Below, piece by piece: positions 26,437 through 37,367 of a stretch of 64,000 bases of DNA (position 1 is the first letter of the stretch; each line of letters starts with the position of its first letter). Source of the stretch: Aurantimonas sp036549475 (GTDB lineage Bacteria; Pseudomonadota; Alphaproteobacteria; Rhizobiales; Rhizobiaceae); contig NZ_JAZHLI010000022.1 of the NCBI RefSeq assembly GCF_036549475.1, positions 1 to 64,000 on the forward strand, given 5' to 3'. The notes under the pieces are model-generated. The model saw only the letters and a program-made list of their open reading frames with translations, ran no database searches and was not told the origin of the DNA. The position numbers and the translations under genes were made by a program.

Positions 26437-27585
26437 CTACAGCGCTGCGAGGCCGCCCTTTTCGCCCAGCAACTCCAGATGATGGTCGGCGTCGCCGAAG
26501 GCGAGGTCGATCATGGCGAGGCGCTTCATGTGGTGGCCGACCTCGTATTCCATGGTAACGCCGACGCCGCCATGGAGCTGCACCGCGCTTTCGCGGATGA
26601 ACTTGGCTGAGCGGCCGATCTGCACCTTGGCTGCCGAGATCGCCTCGCGCCGCGTCTCCGCATCGGGCTCGGAGGCGTTCATCGTGGCATACAGCATCAT
26701 CGAGCGGGCCTGCTCCAGCGCCATGTACATCTCGGCGCCGCGATGCTGCAGCACCTGGAAGTCGCCGATCGGCACGCCGAACTGCTTGCGCTCCTTCAGA
26801 TAGGCGATGGTCAGCTCGTGCATGCGCTGCATCGAGCCGACGGCCTCGGCGCAAAGGGCCGCGATGGCCTCGTCGATCACCCGCTCGACGACCGGCAAGG
26901 CGTTCGCCGGATCGCCGAGCACCCGGTCGGCGGGCACCGCAACCGCGTCGAAGGTGAGTTCGGCCGCGCGCATGCGGTCCTGGGTGGGGTAGCCGCGGCG
27001 CGACAGGCCCGGCGCATCGGCGGCGACGAGGAACAGGCCGAGGCCGGAGCGGTCGCCGGCGGTCCCTGCAGTGCGGGCGAGGACCACGAAGCCGTCGGCG
27101 TTGTCGCCGTGCAGCACCAGCGATTTCTCGCCGGTCAGCGTGTAGCCGTCGCCCGAGGGCGTCGCGCTCATGGCGACAGCGGCGGGATCGTATCTGGTGG
27201 TCCGCTCGGCGAAGGCGAAGGCCAGGCGCGTCGATCCGTCGGCAAGGCCGGGCACCCATTCGGCGCGCTGCCCGGCCGATCCGGCATGGCGGATGGCGCC
27301 GCCGGCCATGACCACCGAGGCGAGATAGGGCTCGACCACCAGCCCGCGTCCGAAGGCTTCCATGACGATCATCGTCTCGACCGGGCCGCCGCCAAAGCCG
27401 CCATCCTCTTCCGCGAAGGGCACGGCGGTCAGGCCGAGCTCGGCGAAGGCCTGCCACATCCCCTGGCTGAAGCCGGGCTCCTCGGCACGGTAGCGGCCGC
27501 GCTGCTCGAAGCCGTAGCGATCCTTGATCAGTCGCTCGACCGAGTCGCGGATCATGGTCTGCTCGTCGGAAAGGTCGAAATCCAT
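26437..27585 (-). CDS. Acyl-CoA dehydrogenase family protein (short partner)
   Basis: This 382-residue flavoprotein has the acyl-CoA dehydrogenase fold: an N-terminal helical domain, a beta domain with LTGEKSLVLHGDNAD, and a C-terminal domain ending in SAVQLHGGVGVTMEYEVGHHMKRL. It lies directly downstream of a second acyl-CoA dehydrogenase on the same strand. Such tandem pairs (PimC/PimD- or FadE-like) often work as heteromeric enzymes on dicarboxylic, branched or ring-containing acyl-CoAs. The ATG at 27585 (MDFDLSDEQ) gives the family start. Confidence 0.92.
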   Translation of the reverse strand: MDFDLSDEQTMIRDSVERLIKDRYGFEQRGRYRAEEPGFSQGMWQAFAELGLTAVPFAEEDGGFGGGPVETMIVMEAFGRGLVVEPYLASVVMAGGAIRHAGSAGQRAEWVPGLADGSTRLAFAFAERTTRYDPAAVAMSATPSGDGYTLTGEKSLVLHGDNADGFVVLARTAGTAGDRSGLGLFLVAADAPGLSRRGYPTQDRMRAAELTFDAVAVPADRVLGDPANALPVVERVIDEAIAALCAEAVGSMQRMHELTIAYLKERKQFGVPIGDFQVLQHRGAEMYMALEQARSMMLYATMNASEPDAETRREAISAAKVQIGRSAKFIRESAVQLHGGVGVTMEYEVGHHMKRLAMIDLAFGDADHHLELLGEKGGLAAL

Positions 27586-27694
27586 GCGGGGACGTCCTGC
27601 TTTCAAGCTGCCGGCGGCGCGCATCCGCGCCGGCCTCGGCGGTAGGGGATAGGGGCGGCGATGCGCGCCGGCGGTACGTAGATGCAACTGGCTG

Positions 27695-27727
27695 GAGCGC
27701 CGTGCGTCCAGTTGGACGCACGGCGCT

Positions 27728-27728
<1 letters not shown>
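27695..27728. repeat. Perfect 15-bp inverted repeat between the two acyl-CoA dehydrogenase genes
   Basis: GAGCGCCGTGCGTCC, loop AGTT, GGACGCACGGCGCTC. The hairpin starts right at the stop codon of the upstream (minus-strand) gene. No T-run follows on either strand, so an mRNA-stabilising or processing hairpin is more likely than a classic terminator. Confidence 0.8.
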
Positions 27729-28933
<1,205 letters not shown>

Positions 28934-29044
28934 CTGGGTCCATCCTTGTCATGAGAGGGCGATGCGAGAGGCGCCGTGGAGTGACCGCCGCAGCGAGCGG
29001 ATCGTGGTCGCGGCCCGACAGGCAGGCCGGGATCAGCGCCGCCC

Positions 29045-29084
29045 AATTCCGCATCGTGGAATTCGGTTTTGCAATTGCCGCAAA
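29045..29084. promoter_or_regulatory. Candidate IclR-type operator (two inverted repeats)
   Basis: Inverted repeats AATTCC-N7-GGAATT (29045-29063) and TTTGC-N7-GCAAA (29068-29084) have centres 22 bp apart, about two helical turns. The first has the TTCC-N-GGAA shape of IclR-family sites. They lie in the divergent promoter region between an acyl-CoA dehydrogenase and the FadJ-like gene, whose operon contains an IclR regulator. Confidence 0.5.
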
Positions 29085-29208
29085 CTAGAAATCGCCCTAG
29101 CCTCTGTCAACGACGTCGCGGCGCTCCCGTCCGGGCAGATCGCCGCCCCCCGCAACCCCGGATGCCTTCTCGCAGGGCCGGCCCGCCAGACATTCCAGGA
29201 CAGGTTTC

Positions 29209-31284
<2,076 letters not shown>

Positions 31285-31308
31285 GGGGAGCGGCAAGGGG
31301 AGCCGACG

Positions 31309-32115
31309 ATGCGCAAGCGCGGGGCGGCGGACGCTGCAGGCGGGCTGCCGCTGGACGACGATCCCGGCATGGTCACGGCGCTGGTGCGCGGCCTCGACGT
31401 CCTGCGATCGTTTCGCCGCGAGGATGGGGCGCTCGGCAATCAGGAGATCGCCCGGCGGACCGGCCTGCCGAAGGCGACCGTGTCGCGGCTGACCTATACG
31501 CTGAGCCGCCTCGGCTATCTCGTGCACCTGCCCGAAACGGCGAACTACCGCCTGGGGCCGGGGGCGCTTGCCCTGGGGTTCGCCACGCTCGGCTCGCTGG
31601 GGGTGCGCGACGTGGCCCGCCCGTTCATGCAGGCGCTGGCCGACGAGACCCAGTGTTCGGTCGCGCTGGCGACGCGCGACGGCATGGCGATGCTCTATGT
31701 CGAGGCATGCCGCGGATCGAGCGCGATCCGCGTCGATCTCGATGTCGGCGGTCACCTCAAGCTTGCGACCTCGGCGATCGGCCGGGCCTATCTCGCCGGC
31801 CTTGCCGAGCGCGAGCGGGCTGATCTGATGGCAAAGCTGGCGGCGCGCGAGGGCGCGGCATGGCCGGACATGGCCGAGAAGATCGCGGCGGCGCTCGAGG
31901 ATTTCCGGGCCGGGGGCTTCGTCGTCTCGGCCGGCGACTGGAAGCGGGAGGTGAACGCCGTCGGCGTGCCGCTGGCCATCGGCACGGGCGGGCTCGCCTT
32001 CGCGCTCAATTGCGGCGGACCGGCCTTCGCCCTGCCGGCCGAGCGCCTGCGCGACGATGTCGGGCCGAAGCTGGTGCGCACCGCCGCGGCGATCCGCGGC
32101 GCGCTGGGGCTCTGA
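31309..32115 (+). CDS. IclR-family transcriptional regulator
   Basis: This 268-residue regulator has an N-terminal winged helix (EIARRTGLPKATVSRLTYTLSRLGYLVH) and a C-terminal IclR effector domain (SAIGRAYLAG, then the G-N/VGVPLAI segment). It follows the FadJ-like gene by 24 bp in the same operon. It probably controls the acyl-CoA dehydrogenase and FadJ transcripts through the paired palindromes at 29045-29084. The effector is unknown. Confidence 0.93.
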   Translation: MRKRGAADAAGGLPLDDDPGMVTALVRGLDVLRSFRREDGALGNQEIARRTGLPKATVSRLTYTLSRLGYLVHLPETANYRLGPGALALGFATLGSLGVRDVARPFMQALADETQCSVALATRDGMAMLYVEACRGSSAIRVDLDVGGHLKLATSAIGRAYLAGLAERERADLMAKLAAREGAAWPDMAEKIAAALEDFRAGGFVVSAGDWKREVNAVGVPLAIGTGGLAFALNCGGPAFALPAERLRDDVGPKLVRTAAAIRGALGL

Positions 32116-32344
32116 GGCGTGGAATCACCGCATCGTGCTGCCGGGCCCGAACCGGTGCCGGGAGCCGATGCTGCCGGCCTGGGACCCGCACGTGGCCCGG
32201 CTTTCGCTGCACCGCCCTTGGGAAAAATGTCGCGCCCGGGAGGAAGTCCCTTTTCCTTCCAGCGCGATGGCAATAGGTTCCGCCGCAATCCGCGTCGGTT
32301 TTGGGCACCGGACCGGTCGGTCACACTCATTGGGAGACCTGATC

Positions 32345-32881
32345 GTGGCAGCACGCATCATCAGCTTTATCGTCGCGCTTTTCGTCCTGCCGGGACTGGC
32401 ATTCGCGCACGGACCGACCCGCCAGAAGGCCAGCGAGAGCGTCGTGATCGACGCCGCGCCGGAGGCGGTCTGGGCCAGGATCGCCGAATTCGGTGACATG
32501 TCCTGGCATCCGCGCATCGCCATGACCGACGCCGCCGAGGGCAACGAGAAGGGCTCGATCCGCACGCTCGGCTTCACCGACGGCGGCATGATGGAAGAAG
32601 AGCTGTCCAAGTACGATGCAGCCAAGATGAGCTATTCGACCTTCATCGGCCACGTGAATGTCGATTTGCTGCCGGCGACGAACTACTCGTCCACGATCAC
32701 CATCAAGCCGGCCGAGGACGGCGCCAAGTCCGAGGTGACGTGGCGCGCCGCCTTCTATCGCGGCTATCCCAACAACGATCCGCCGGCCGAGCTCAATGAC
32801 GAGGCCGCGATTGCCGGCATCACCGCCTATATCCGCGAGGGCCTCGACAATCTGAAGGCGACCGTCGAATCGGGCTCCTGA
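32345..32881 (+). CDS. MxaD-like periplasmic SRPBCC protein
   Basis: This 178-residue protein has a signal peptide (IISFIVALFVLPGLAFA-H) and a START/SRPBCC domain typical of MxaD (VVIDAAPEAVWARIAEFGDMSWHP, then YSSTITIKP). In methylotrophs MxaD aids electron transfer between methanol dehydrogenase and its cytochrome. The GTG start at 32345 has a GGGAG site upstream, and a longer in-frame reading would lack the signal peptide. The stop overlaps the next gene by one base (TGATG). The association with XoxF is by neighbourhood and family. Confidence 0.85.
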   Translation: MAARIISFIVALFVLPGLAFAHGPTRQKASESVVIDAAPEAVWARIAEFGDMSWHPRIAMTDAAEGNEKGSIRTLGFTDGGMMEEELSKYDAAKMSYSTFIGHVNVDLLPATNYSSTITIKPAEDGAKSEVTWRAAFYRGYPNNDPPAELNDEAAIAGITAYIREGLDNLKATVESGS

Positions 32882-33843
32882 TGCGGCGCGTTGCGGCGAT
32901 CGCGGCGCCTGCGGCCTTCGCGGCAGCGCTGTTCTGGTCGTTGCCGGGCATGGCCGGCGACATCGCCTATGTCACCAGCCAGGAGGCCGGGGAACTGGCC
33001 TTCGTCGATCTCGACGCGATGGCGGTGACGAAGACGCTGGTGATCCCCGGCAAGCCCGCCGGCATCGCCGTGTCGGCCGATGGCAGCCGCGCCTATGTCT
33101 CGCGGCCCGAGGACAAGGCGATCAGCATCGTCGACACCGCCCGCGGCGAGACGATCGGCGAGATCGCCACCGGTGGCGGACCGCTCGGCATCGCGGTGCA
33201 TCCCTCGGGCTCGCCGGTCTATGTGGCCGACTGGTTTTCCCATTCGCTGCTGGTCGTCGACCCCGAGGCGCGCAAGGTGGTCGGCTCCTTCGAGACCGGC
33301 GAATCGCCATCCGGCGTGGCGGTCAGCGCCGACGGCGCGGTGGTCGTGACCGCCGACCGGGATTCCAACCAGCTGTCCTTCATCGACACGGCAACGGGCG
33401 CGGCGATCGCCCGCGTTCCGGTGGGCGAACGGCCCTTCGGTGTCACCATCTCGCAGGACGGCACGCGGGTCTATTCCGCCAATGTCGGCAGCGACGACGT
33501 CAGCGTGGTCGACATGGCGAGCCACGAGCTGATCGCCACGGTCCCGGTCGGCTCGCATCCCTATGCCGTGGCAGAAAGCCGCGGCAAGGTGTTCGTCACC
33601 GACCAGTATGGCAGCACCGTCACGGTCTTCGAGGCGGCGAGCGGCACCCGCCTGGCGCAGCTGGAAACGGGCGAATATCCCGAAGGCATCGATGTCGGCG
33701 CCGACGGCCGCTTCCTCTATGTCGCCAACTGGTTCGACAACACGCTCTCCAAGATCGACGCCGAGACGCTGGAGGTGGTCGGCGCGGTCGAGGTCGGCGA
33801 TGGGCCGCGCGCCTTCGGGGAGTTCATCGGCCCTTCGCCCTGA
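32881..33843 (+). CDS. YVTN-type beta-propeller protein of PQQ-dependent catabolism
   Basis: This 320-residue exported protein has an N-terminal signal segment (AAPAAFAAALFWSLPGMAG-D). At least seven YVTN-like blades follow (for example AYVSRPEDKAISIVDTARG, VYVADWFSHSLLVVDP, VYSANVGSDDVSVVDMA). It fits the PQQ-dependent-catabolism beta-propeller family (TIGR03866), which co-occurs with quinoprotein dehydrogenases but has no proven activity. It overlaps the MxaD-like gene by one base and is probably co-translated. Confidence 0.9.
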   Translation: MRRVAAIAAPAAFAAALFWSLPGMAGDIAYVTSQEAGELAFVDLDAMAVTKTLVIPGKPAGIAVSADGSRAYVSRPEDKAISIVDTARGETIGEIATGGGPLGIAVHPSGSPVYVADWFSHSLLVVDPEARKVVGSFETGESPSGVAVSADGAVVVTADRDSNQLSFIDTATGAAIARVPVGERPFGVTISQDGTRVYSANVGSDDVSVVDMASHELIATVPVGSHPYAVAESRGKVFVTDQYGSTVTVFEAASGTRLAQLETGEYPEGIDVGADGRFLYVANWFDNTLSKIDAETLEVVGAVEVGDGPRAFGEFIGPSP

Positions 33844-33900
33844 CGATTTCACAAGATCGCCAGACTTCGCAGCGACTCTCGATGGCGAAGGAGACATGCC

Positions 33901-34062
33901 ATGACGGACCATCGCTATGGCGGCATCGCTTTCGGTGCCGCAATCGGAACCGGTGTCGGGTCGCTGCTCGGCGCCTTCGTGCTGGGCGACCTGACCCTCG
34001 GCATCGCCGCTGGGACGGCGATCGGCGCGGGATTCGGCAATACGGTGAGCCGGCGCCTCTGA
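33901..34062 (+). CDS. Small glycine-zipper membrane protein (53 residues)
   Basis: A 53-codon frame starts at ATG 33901 after a well-placed AAGGAG ribosome-binding site and ends at TGA 34062. The protein is rich in Gly/Ala with zipper spacing (GGIAFGAAIGTGVGSLLGAF, then LGIAAGTAIGAGFGN), so it should insert in or bind a membrane. No known name fits. It lies between the propeller gene and another small exported protein, on the same strand as both. Confidence 0.7.
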   Translation: MTDHRYGGIAFGAAIGTGVGSLLGAFVLGDLTLGIAAGTAIGAGFGNTVSRRL

Positions 34063-34205
34063 CGGGCGCCGCCCGCCGGCTGTCGCCGCGACATCGTCGA
34101 TGGCCGGGCGGCCGGCGCGTTGCGAGGCGGGAGGGCGCGCTCGCAGGACGGATGGATCGACGCCGTATTGGTGGCGAGCGACATGGTTTTTCGGGAGGAA
34201 CGACG

Positions 34206-34652
34206 ATGAAACGAGGAAACGCGCTGATCCGCGGCCTGGCGGCAGGCACGGTCACGGTCGGCCTTCTGGCGGCCTTGCCGGCCGCCGCGCAATCGCCCCA
34301 GCCGCCGGACGTGACGGTGGGCACCGCCGGCGCATCCCGGATGCCGGTGATGGGCAGCGTGCCGAACGCCGCCACGGCAGACTATCCGACGGATGCGACC
34401 GCCGACTACGTCTTCGGCTGCATGTCGAGCAACGGCAACACCCGCACGGCCCTGGAGCAGTGTTCCTGCTCCTTCGACGTGGTGGCGACATTGCTGCCCT
34501 ATCAGCGTTATGTCGACGCCTCGACCTATCTGTCGATGGGGCAGGTGACGGGGGAGAAGGGCGTCCTGTTCCGCTCCAGCGCCGATGCCAAGGAGACGGT
34601 GGCCGAACTGCGCCGCGCCCAGGCCGAAGCCGAGGTCCGCTGCTTCAACTGA
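34206..34652 (+). CDS. Small exported cysteine-containing protein, unknown function
   Basis: This 148-residue protein has a signal peptide (GTVTVGLLAALPAAA-Q) and a mature region with four cysteines (FGCMSSNG, EQCSCSF and a terminal VRCFN), suggesting periplasmic disulfides. A GGGAGG ribosome-binding site precedes the ATG at 34206. I do not recognise a characterised family. Its position between MxaD/propeller genes and the quinoprotein relay genes suggests a role in methanol oxidation. Confidence 0.75.
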   Translation: MKRGNALIRGLAAGTVTVGLLAALPAAAQSPQPPDVTVGTAGASRMPVMGSVPNAATADYPTDATADYVFGCMSSNGNTRTALEQCSCSFDVVATLLPYQRYVDASTYLSMGQVTGEKGVLFRSSADAKETVAELRRAQAEAEVRCFN

Positions 34653-34749
34653 AGACCGCGCCTGCCGGCCGCCGCTGCTGGCGCCGGCAGGCGGTCATGT
34701 CGTTACGCGCGCAATCGCGACTGCGGCCAACGGCGCGCGGCTTCCGCGA

Positions 34750-35640
34750 TCAGGTCTGGCCCTGGGTGAACGTCTTTTCGAAGACGTTGCCGTCGGTGTC
34801 GGTCGCCCTAGCGTGGAACGGCAGGGCCGGATCACCGGCATAGTTGAAGCGGAAGCTCGGATCCTCGGAAATCGAGATGCCGCCGGTCATAGAGAACAGC
34901 GTCTTTCCGCCGTGGTCGACGGTCAGCTCCGAGACGAAATGCGCCGGGATGTAGAGCAGCGTCACCTGGTCCTTCTGCAGCCCGGAATTGTTCGGGTGCC
35001 GGATCATCAGCTGCGCCTCGTGCACCGGCGATCCGTCCGTGCCGGCAGCGTCCGCGAACTGGCGCAGCTTCATCTGGCCCATCTGGCGGGCCGCCACTTC
35101 CGGGTCCTTGGCGGCCGGGGCCGCGCAGCCGCCCGCCGCCTTCACGAACTGCTTGGTGACATACAGTGTCCCGTCGGCGGCCTCGGCCACCGCGTGGATG
35201 TCCGTATAGGCGTTTACCCGGACGCGGGTGGAAAGTTGGGTGAGGCCGGAATCCGGCGCGATGTCGAAGGTGGCGGCGACCGGCGCGGGATTCTCGTCGA
35301 TGACCAGCGTGATGCGGCGGATGTCCTTCGCCGGATCGATCGTCAGCGTCAGCGGCACGATCGCCGGGTCGGTCGCCCGCGCCGGTGCCTCCAGCGCGAT
35401 CACGTCGCTGCCGTCGATCAGCTCCCTGTCGCCGAACAGATCGCTCCTCAGTCCCGGCCAGGCGGAATCGGCCGCTGCGGCGACCGCTTCCGGCGAGGTC
35501 GCCCAAGCGGGCCCGGTGGCTGCCAGGGGCGCGGTCGCGCCGGCGAGGCCGAGCGACAGGGCGCAGCAAAAGCGCGTCGTGCGGCTCGCTCGTGTTGCGG
35601 AGGAGCGGTGCGGCGGCGCTTCGAAATGAGACATCGGCAT
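34750..35640 (-). CDS. Quinoprotein-dehydrogenase-associated SoxYZ-like carrier protein
   Basis: This 296-residue exported protein fuses SoxY-like and SoxZ-like domains. A signal segment occupies residues 1-45. The SoxY-like part carries a single carrier-type cysteine in KAAGGCAAPAAKD, and the SoxZ-like part holds the MIRHPNNSGLQKD region. It matches the family of fused SoxYZ-like carriers found beside PQQ dehydrogenases. The start at 35640 has GGGAGG five bases upstream. The gene pairs with the zinc hydrolase upstream of it. Confidence 0.88.
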   Translation of the reverse strand: MPMSHFEAPPHRSSATRASRTTRFCCALSLGLAGATAPLAATGPAWATSPEAVAAAADSAWPGLRSDLFGDRELIDGSDVIALEAPARATDPAIVPLTLTIDPAKDIRRITLVIDENPAPVAATFDIAPDSGLTQLSTRVRVNAYTDIHAVAEAADGTLYVTKQFVKAAGGCAAPAAKDPEVAARQMGQMKLRQFADAAGTDGSPVHEAQLMIRHPNNSGLQKDQVTLLYIPAHFVSELTVDHGGKTLFSMTGGISISEDPSFRFNYAGDPALPFHARATDTDGNVFEKTFTQGQT

Positions 35641-35763
35641 GAAAACCTCCCGATTTGTCCGTGCGAGTGCCCGTTCGCCTGATCGAACAATCTGACTGCG
35701 GGGCCGGCAAACGGCAAGGCCTTCGCCGATCAACACTTGACGAGGGAGACAGGCGAGGTGCCC

Positions 35764-36717
35764 TCACTCCCATTCGAGCTCGGCGAAGGCCGCGGTGGCG
35801 TTCCGGCCGTTGAAGGCGTCGAAGAGCTGCCATTGTCCGGCCTGGCCCGCGGCCGCCGATTCGGTCGCCTGCGCCAGTGGCACGCCGGCGGCGATGGCGG
35901 CGCGCAGATCGGCGGCGAGTGCCTCGAGATAGGCCGTCTGGGGCTCCAGCGCCTGGGGCCACGGGGCGCTGGCAGGTCCGTGGCCCGGAACTACCCGCTC
36001 GGCCGGCAGCGCCCGCAACTCGGCAATCCGGGCGAGCCAGCCCTTGATCGAGCCGTCGATCACTGGCACGTGCGCCAGGAAGACGAGATCCCCGGCGAAC
36101 AGCGTGCCGGTCTGCTCGTCGAAGACGGTCAGATCGTTGTCGGTGTGCGCCGTGGGCCAGGCCCTGAGTTCGATCTCGCGCCCGCCCAGATCAAGGCTGC
36201 GGGTCTGCGTCACCGTTTCGTCCGGCAGGGTCACGGTCACCGACCCGGCCGCCGCCGGCCCGAGTTGGTCGCGCATGGACAGCTTGTAGTGTTCGGCGCG
36301 CGCGCCGAGTGCGGCCGGCAGTTTCTCGTGCCCGATGATCGTCGCGCCTTGGGCCTTGAACACCTGATTGCCGAAGACATGGTCGGGATGCATGTGGGTG
36401 TTGATCAGATAGCGGACCGGCTTGTCGGTGACGGCCCGGATTGCCGCCGCCGCGGCCTCGGCATCGGCGACGCTGCCGCCGCTGTCGATCATGGCGACCG
36501 AATCGGCGCCGACGATGAAGCCGAGATTGGCGATGGCGCCGTGATTGTCCGGCGAGGTCTCCTCCACCAGTCCGGTGCGGACATGGATGCCGGCGGCGAC
36601 CTCTTCATAGGCGGGAATTGGTTCGGCGATGGCGGGCAGGGCGGCCACCAGGCCGATCGCCGATGCCGCGAGCAGCCTGGGGAAGTGGCGAATGAGACGG
36701 GAAAGAACGAGGGTCAT
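35764..36717 (-). CDS. Quinoprotein-relay zinc metallohydrolase (SoxH-related metallo-beta-lactamase fold)
   Basis: This 317-residue exported metallo-beta-lactamase-fold protein has a signal peptide (LLAASAIGLVAALPAIA-E) and the zinc motif THMHPDH (H108, H110, D112, H113). Further ligands lie in PTAHTDND and the VPGHG segment. It fits the quinoprotein relay-system hydrolase 2 family (related to SoxH). Its substrate may be attached to the cysteine of the adjacent SoxYZ-like carrier. It is divergent from xoxF across a 650-bp region. Confidence 0.9.
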   Translation of the reverse strand: MTLVLSRLIRHFPRLLAASAIGLVAALPAIAEPIPAYEEVAAGIHVRTGLVEETSPDNHGAIANLGFIVGADSVAMIDSGGSVADAEAAAAAIRAVTDKPVRYLINTHMHPDHVFGNQVFKAQGATIIGHEKLPAALGARAEHYKLSMRDQLGPAAAGSVTVTLPDETVTQTRSLDLGGREIELRAWPTAHTDNDLTVFDEQTGTLFAGDLVFLAHVPVIDGSIKGWLARIAELRALPAERVVPGHGPASAPWPQALEPQTAYLEALAADLRAAIAAGVPLAQATESAAAGQAGQWQLFDAFNGRNATAAFAELEWE

Positions 36718-37367
36718 ACCGTATCAGGCATGCGCCGGCGCCGGGGAGCAAGCCCTCGCTCGCATCAACAGGGTGTGACCGGCTTGCGGCGTTTCTTCGG
36801 GGGGCGGAGGTGCGAAGACTTGCGATGCAGGTGTCGAAAGCGCCGCCTCGCGAGATGATCGGAGCGTATCCCCTCCTTGTGAGTCGGCGGCTCAGTATTT
36901 CCGAGCACTGGCAGCGTCGCTGCCGATCTCTCAAGGCTTGTTTGCAGAAGAATGGGGGATCGCTGCGGCGCTTGGTCGCGAAATGAGGTGTGGCTCCAGT
37001 ATAATGCGGAAAACCGCTAGTCTTGAGCGTACGAAGGGGAGTGGCCGGGCGACGAAACGGCAGATATCACTGCATCGCACCCAGAAAATGCTGCAATGCA
37101 CACAGGAAAAGTCGCAATTGGCGCTTGCGCAGGAAAATTTCCCGAACTAGCATCCTCCAATGGTTTCCGGCTTCAAGGTCGCAGTGTTGGGAGCGCTGCG
37201 AATCTCGAAGGCCACGGTAGGGCGTTGATCAACGGTGCCCACCAAGACCCCTATTGGCGGTCGTGACACGCTGCCGGAAACCTTCCCCCGACGCTACCGA
37301 TGGTTCGACGTATGCCGGCAATCCTGCCGCCAGCCGTCGCCGGCACAGTTCCTTGGGAGGACACTGA
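36718..37367. promoter_or_regulatory. Divergent promoter region of xoxF and the relay genes
   Basis: The 650 bp between the zinc hydrolase and xoxF contain no convincing gene. Visible elements are a TATAAT hexamer at 37000-37005 and the phased repeats at 37071-37110. A GGAAAATTTCC palindrome lies at 37132-37142 between TTGCGC and TAGCAT hexamers spaced 17 bp (37125-37130 and 37148-37153). Start sites are unproven. Confidence 0.55.
37071..37110 (+). promoter_or_regulatory. Phased direct repeats upstream of xoxF
   Basis: TGCATCGCACCCAG (from 37071) and TGCAATGCACACAG (from 37092) share 11 of 14 bases and start 21 bp apart, two helical turns. Both are followed by an A-rich tail. This arrangement suggests tandem binding of a regulator, possibly the LuxR-type regulator encoded at 42206. 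That link is inference. Confidence 0.5.

Noticed and set aside
23811..26558. Very long open frame across the PfpI and ggt genes
   Set aside because: It crosses the terminator and runs antisense to ggt; repetitive Arg/Gly/Asp content marks it as a shadow.
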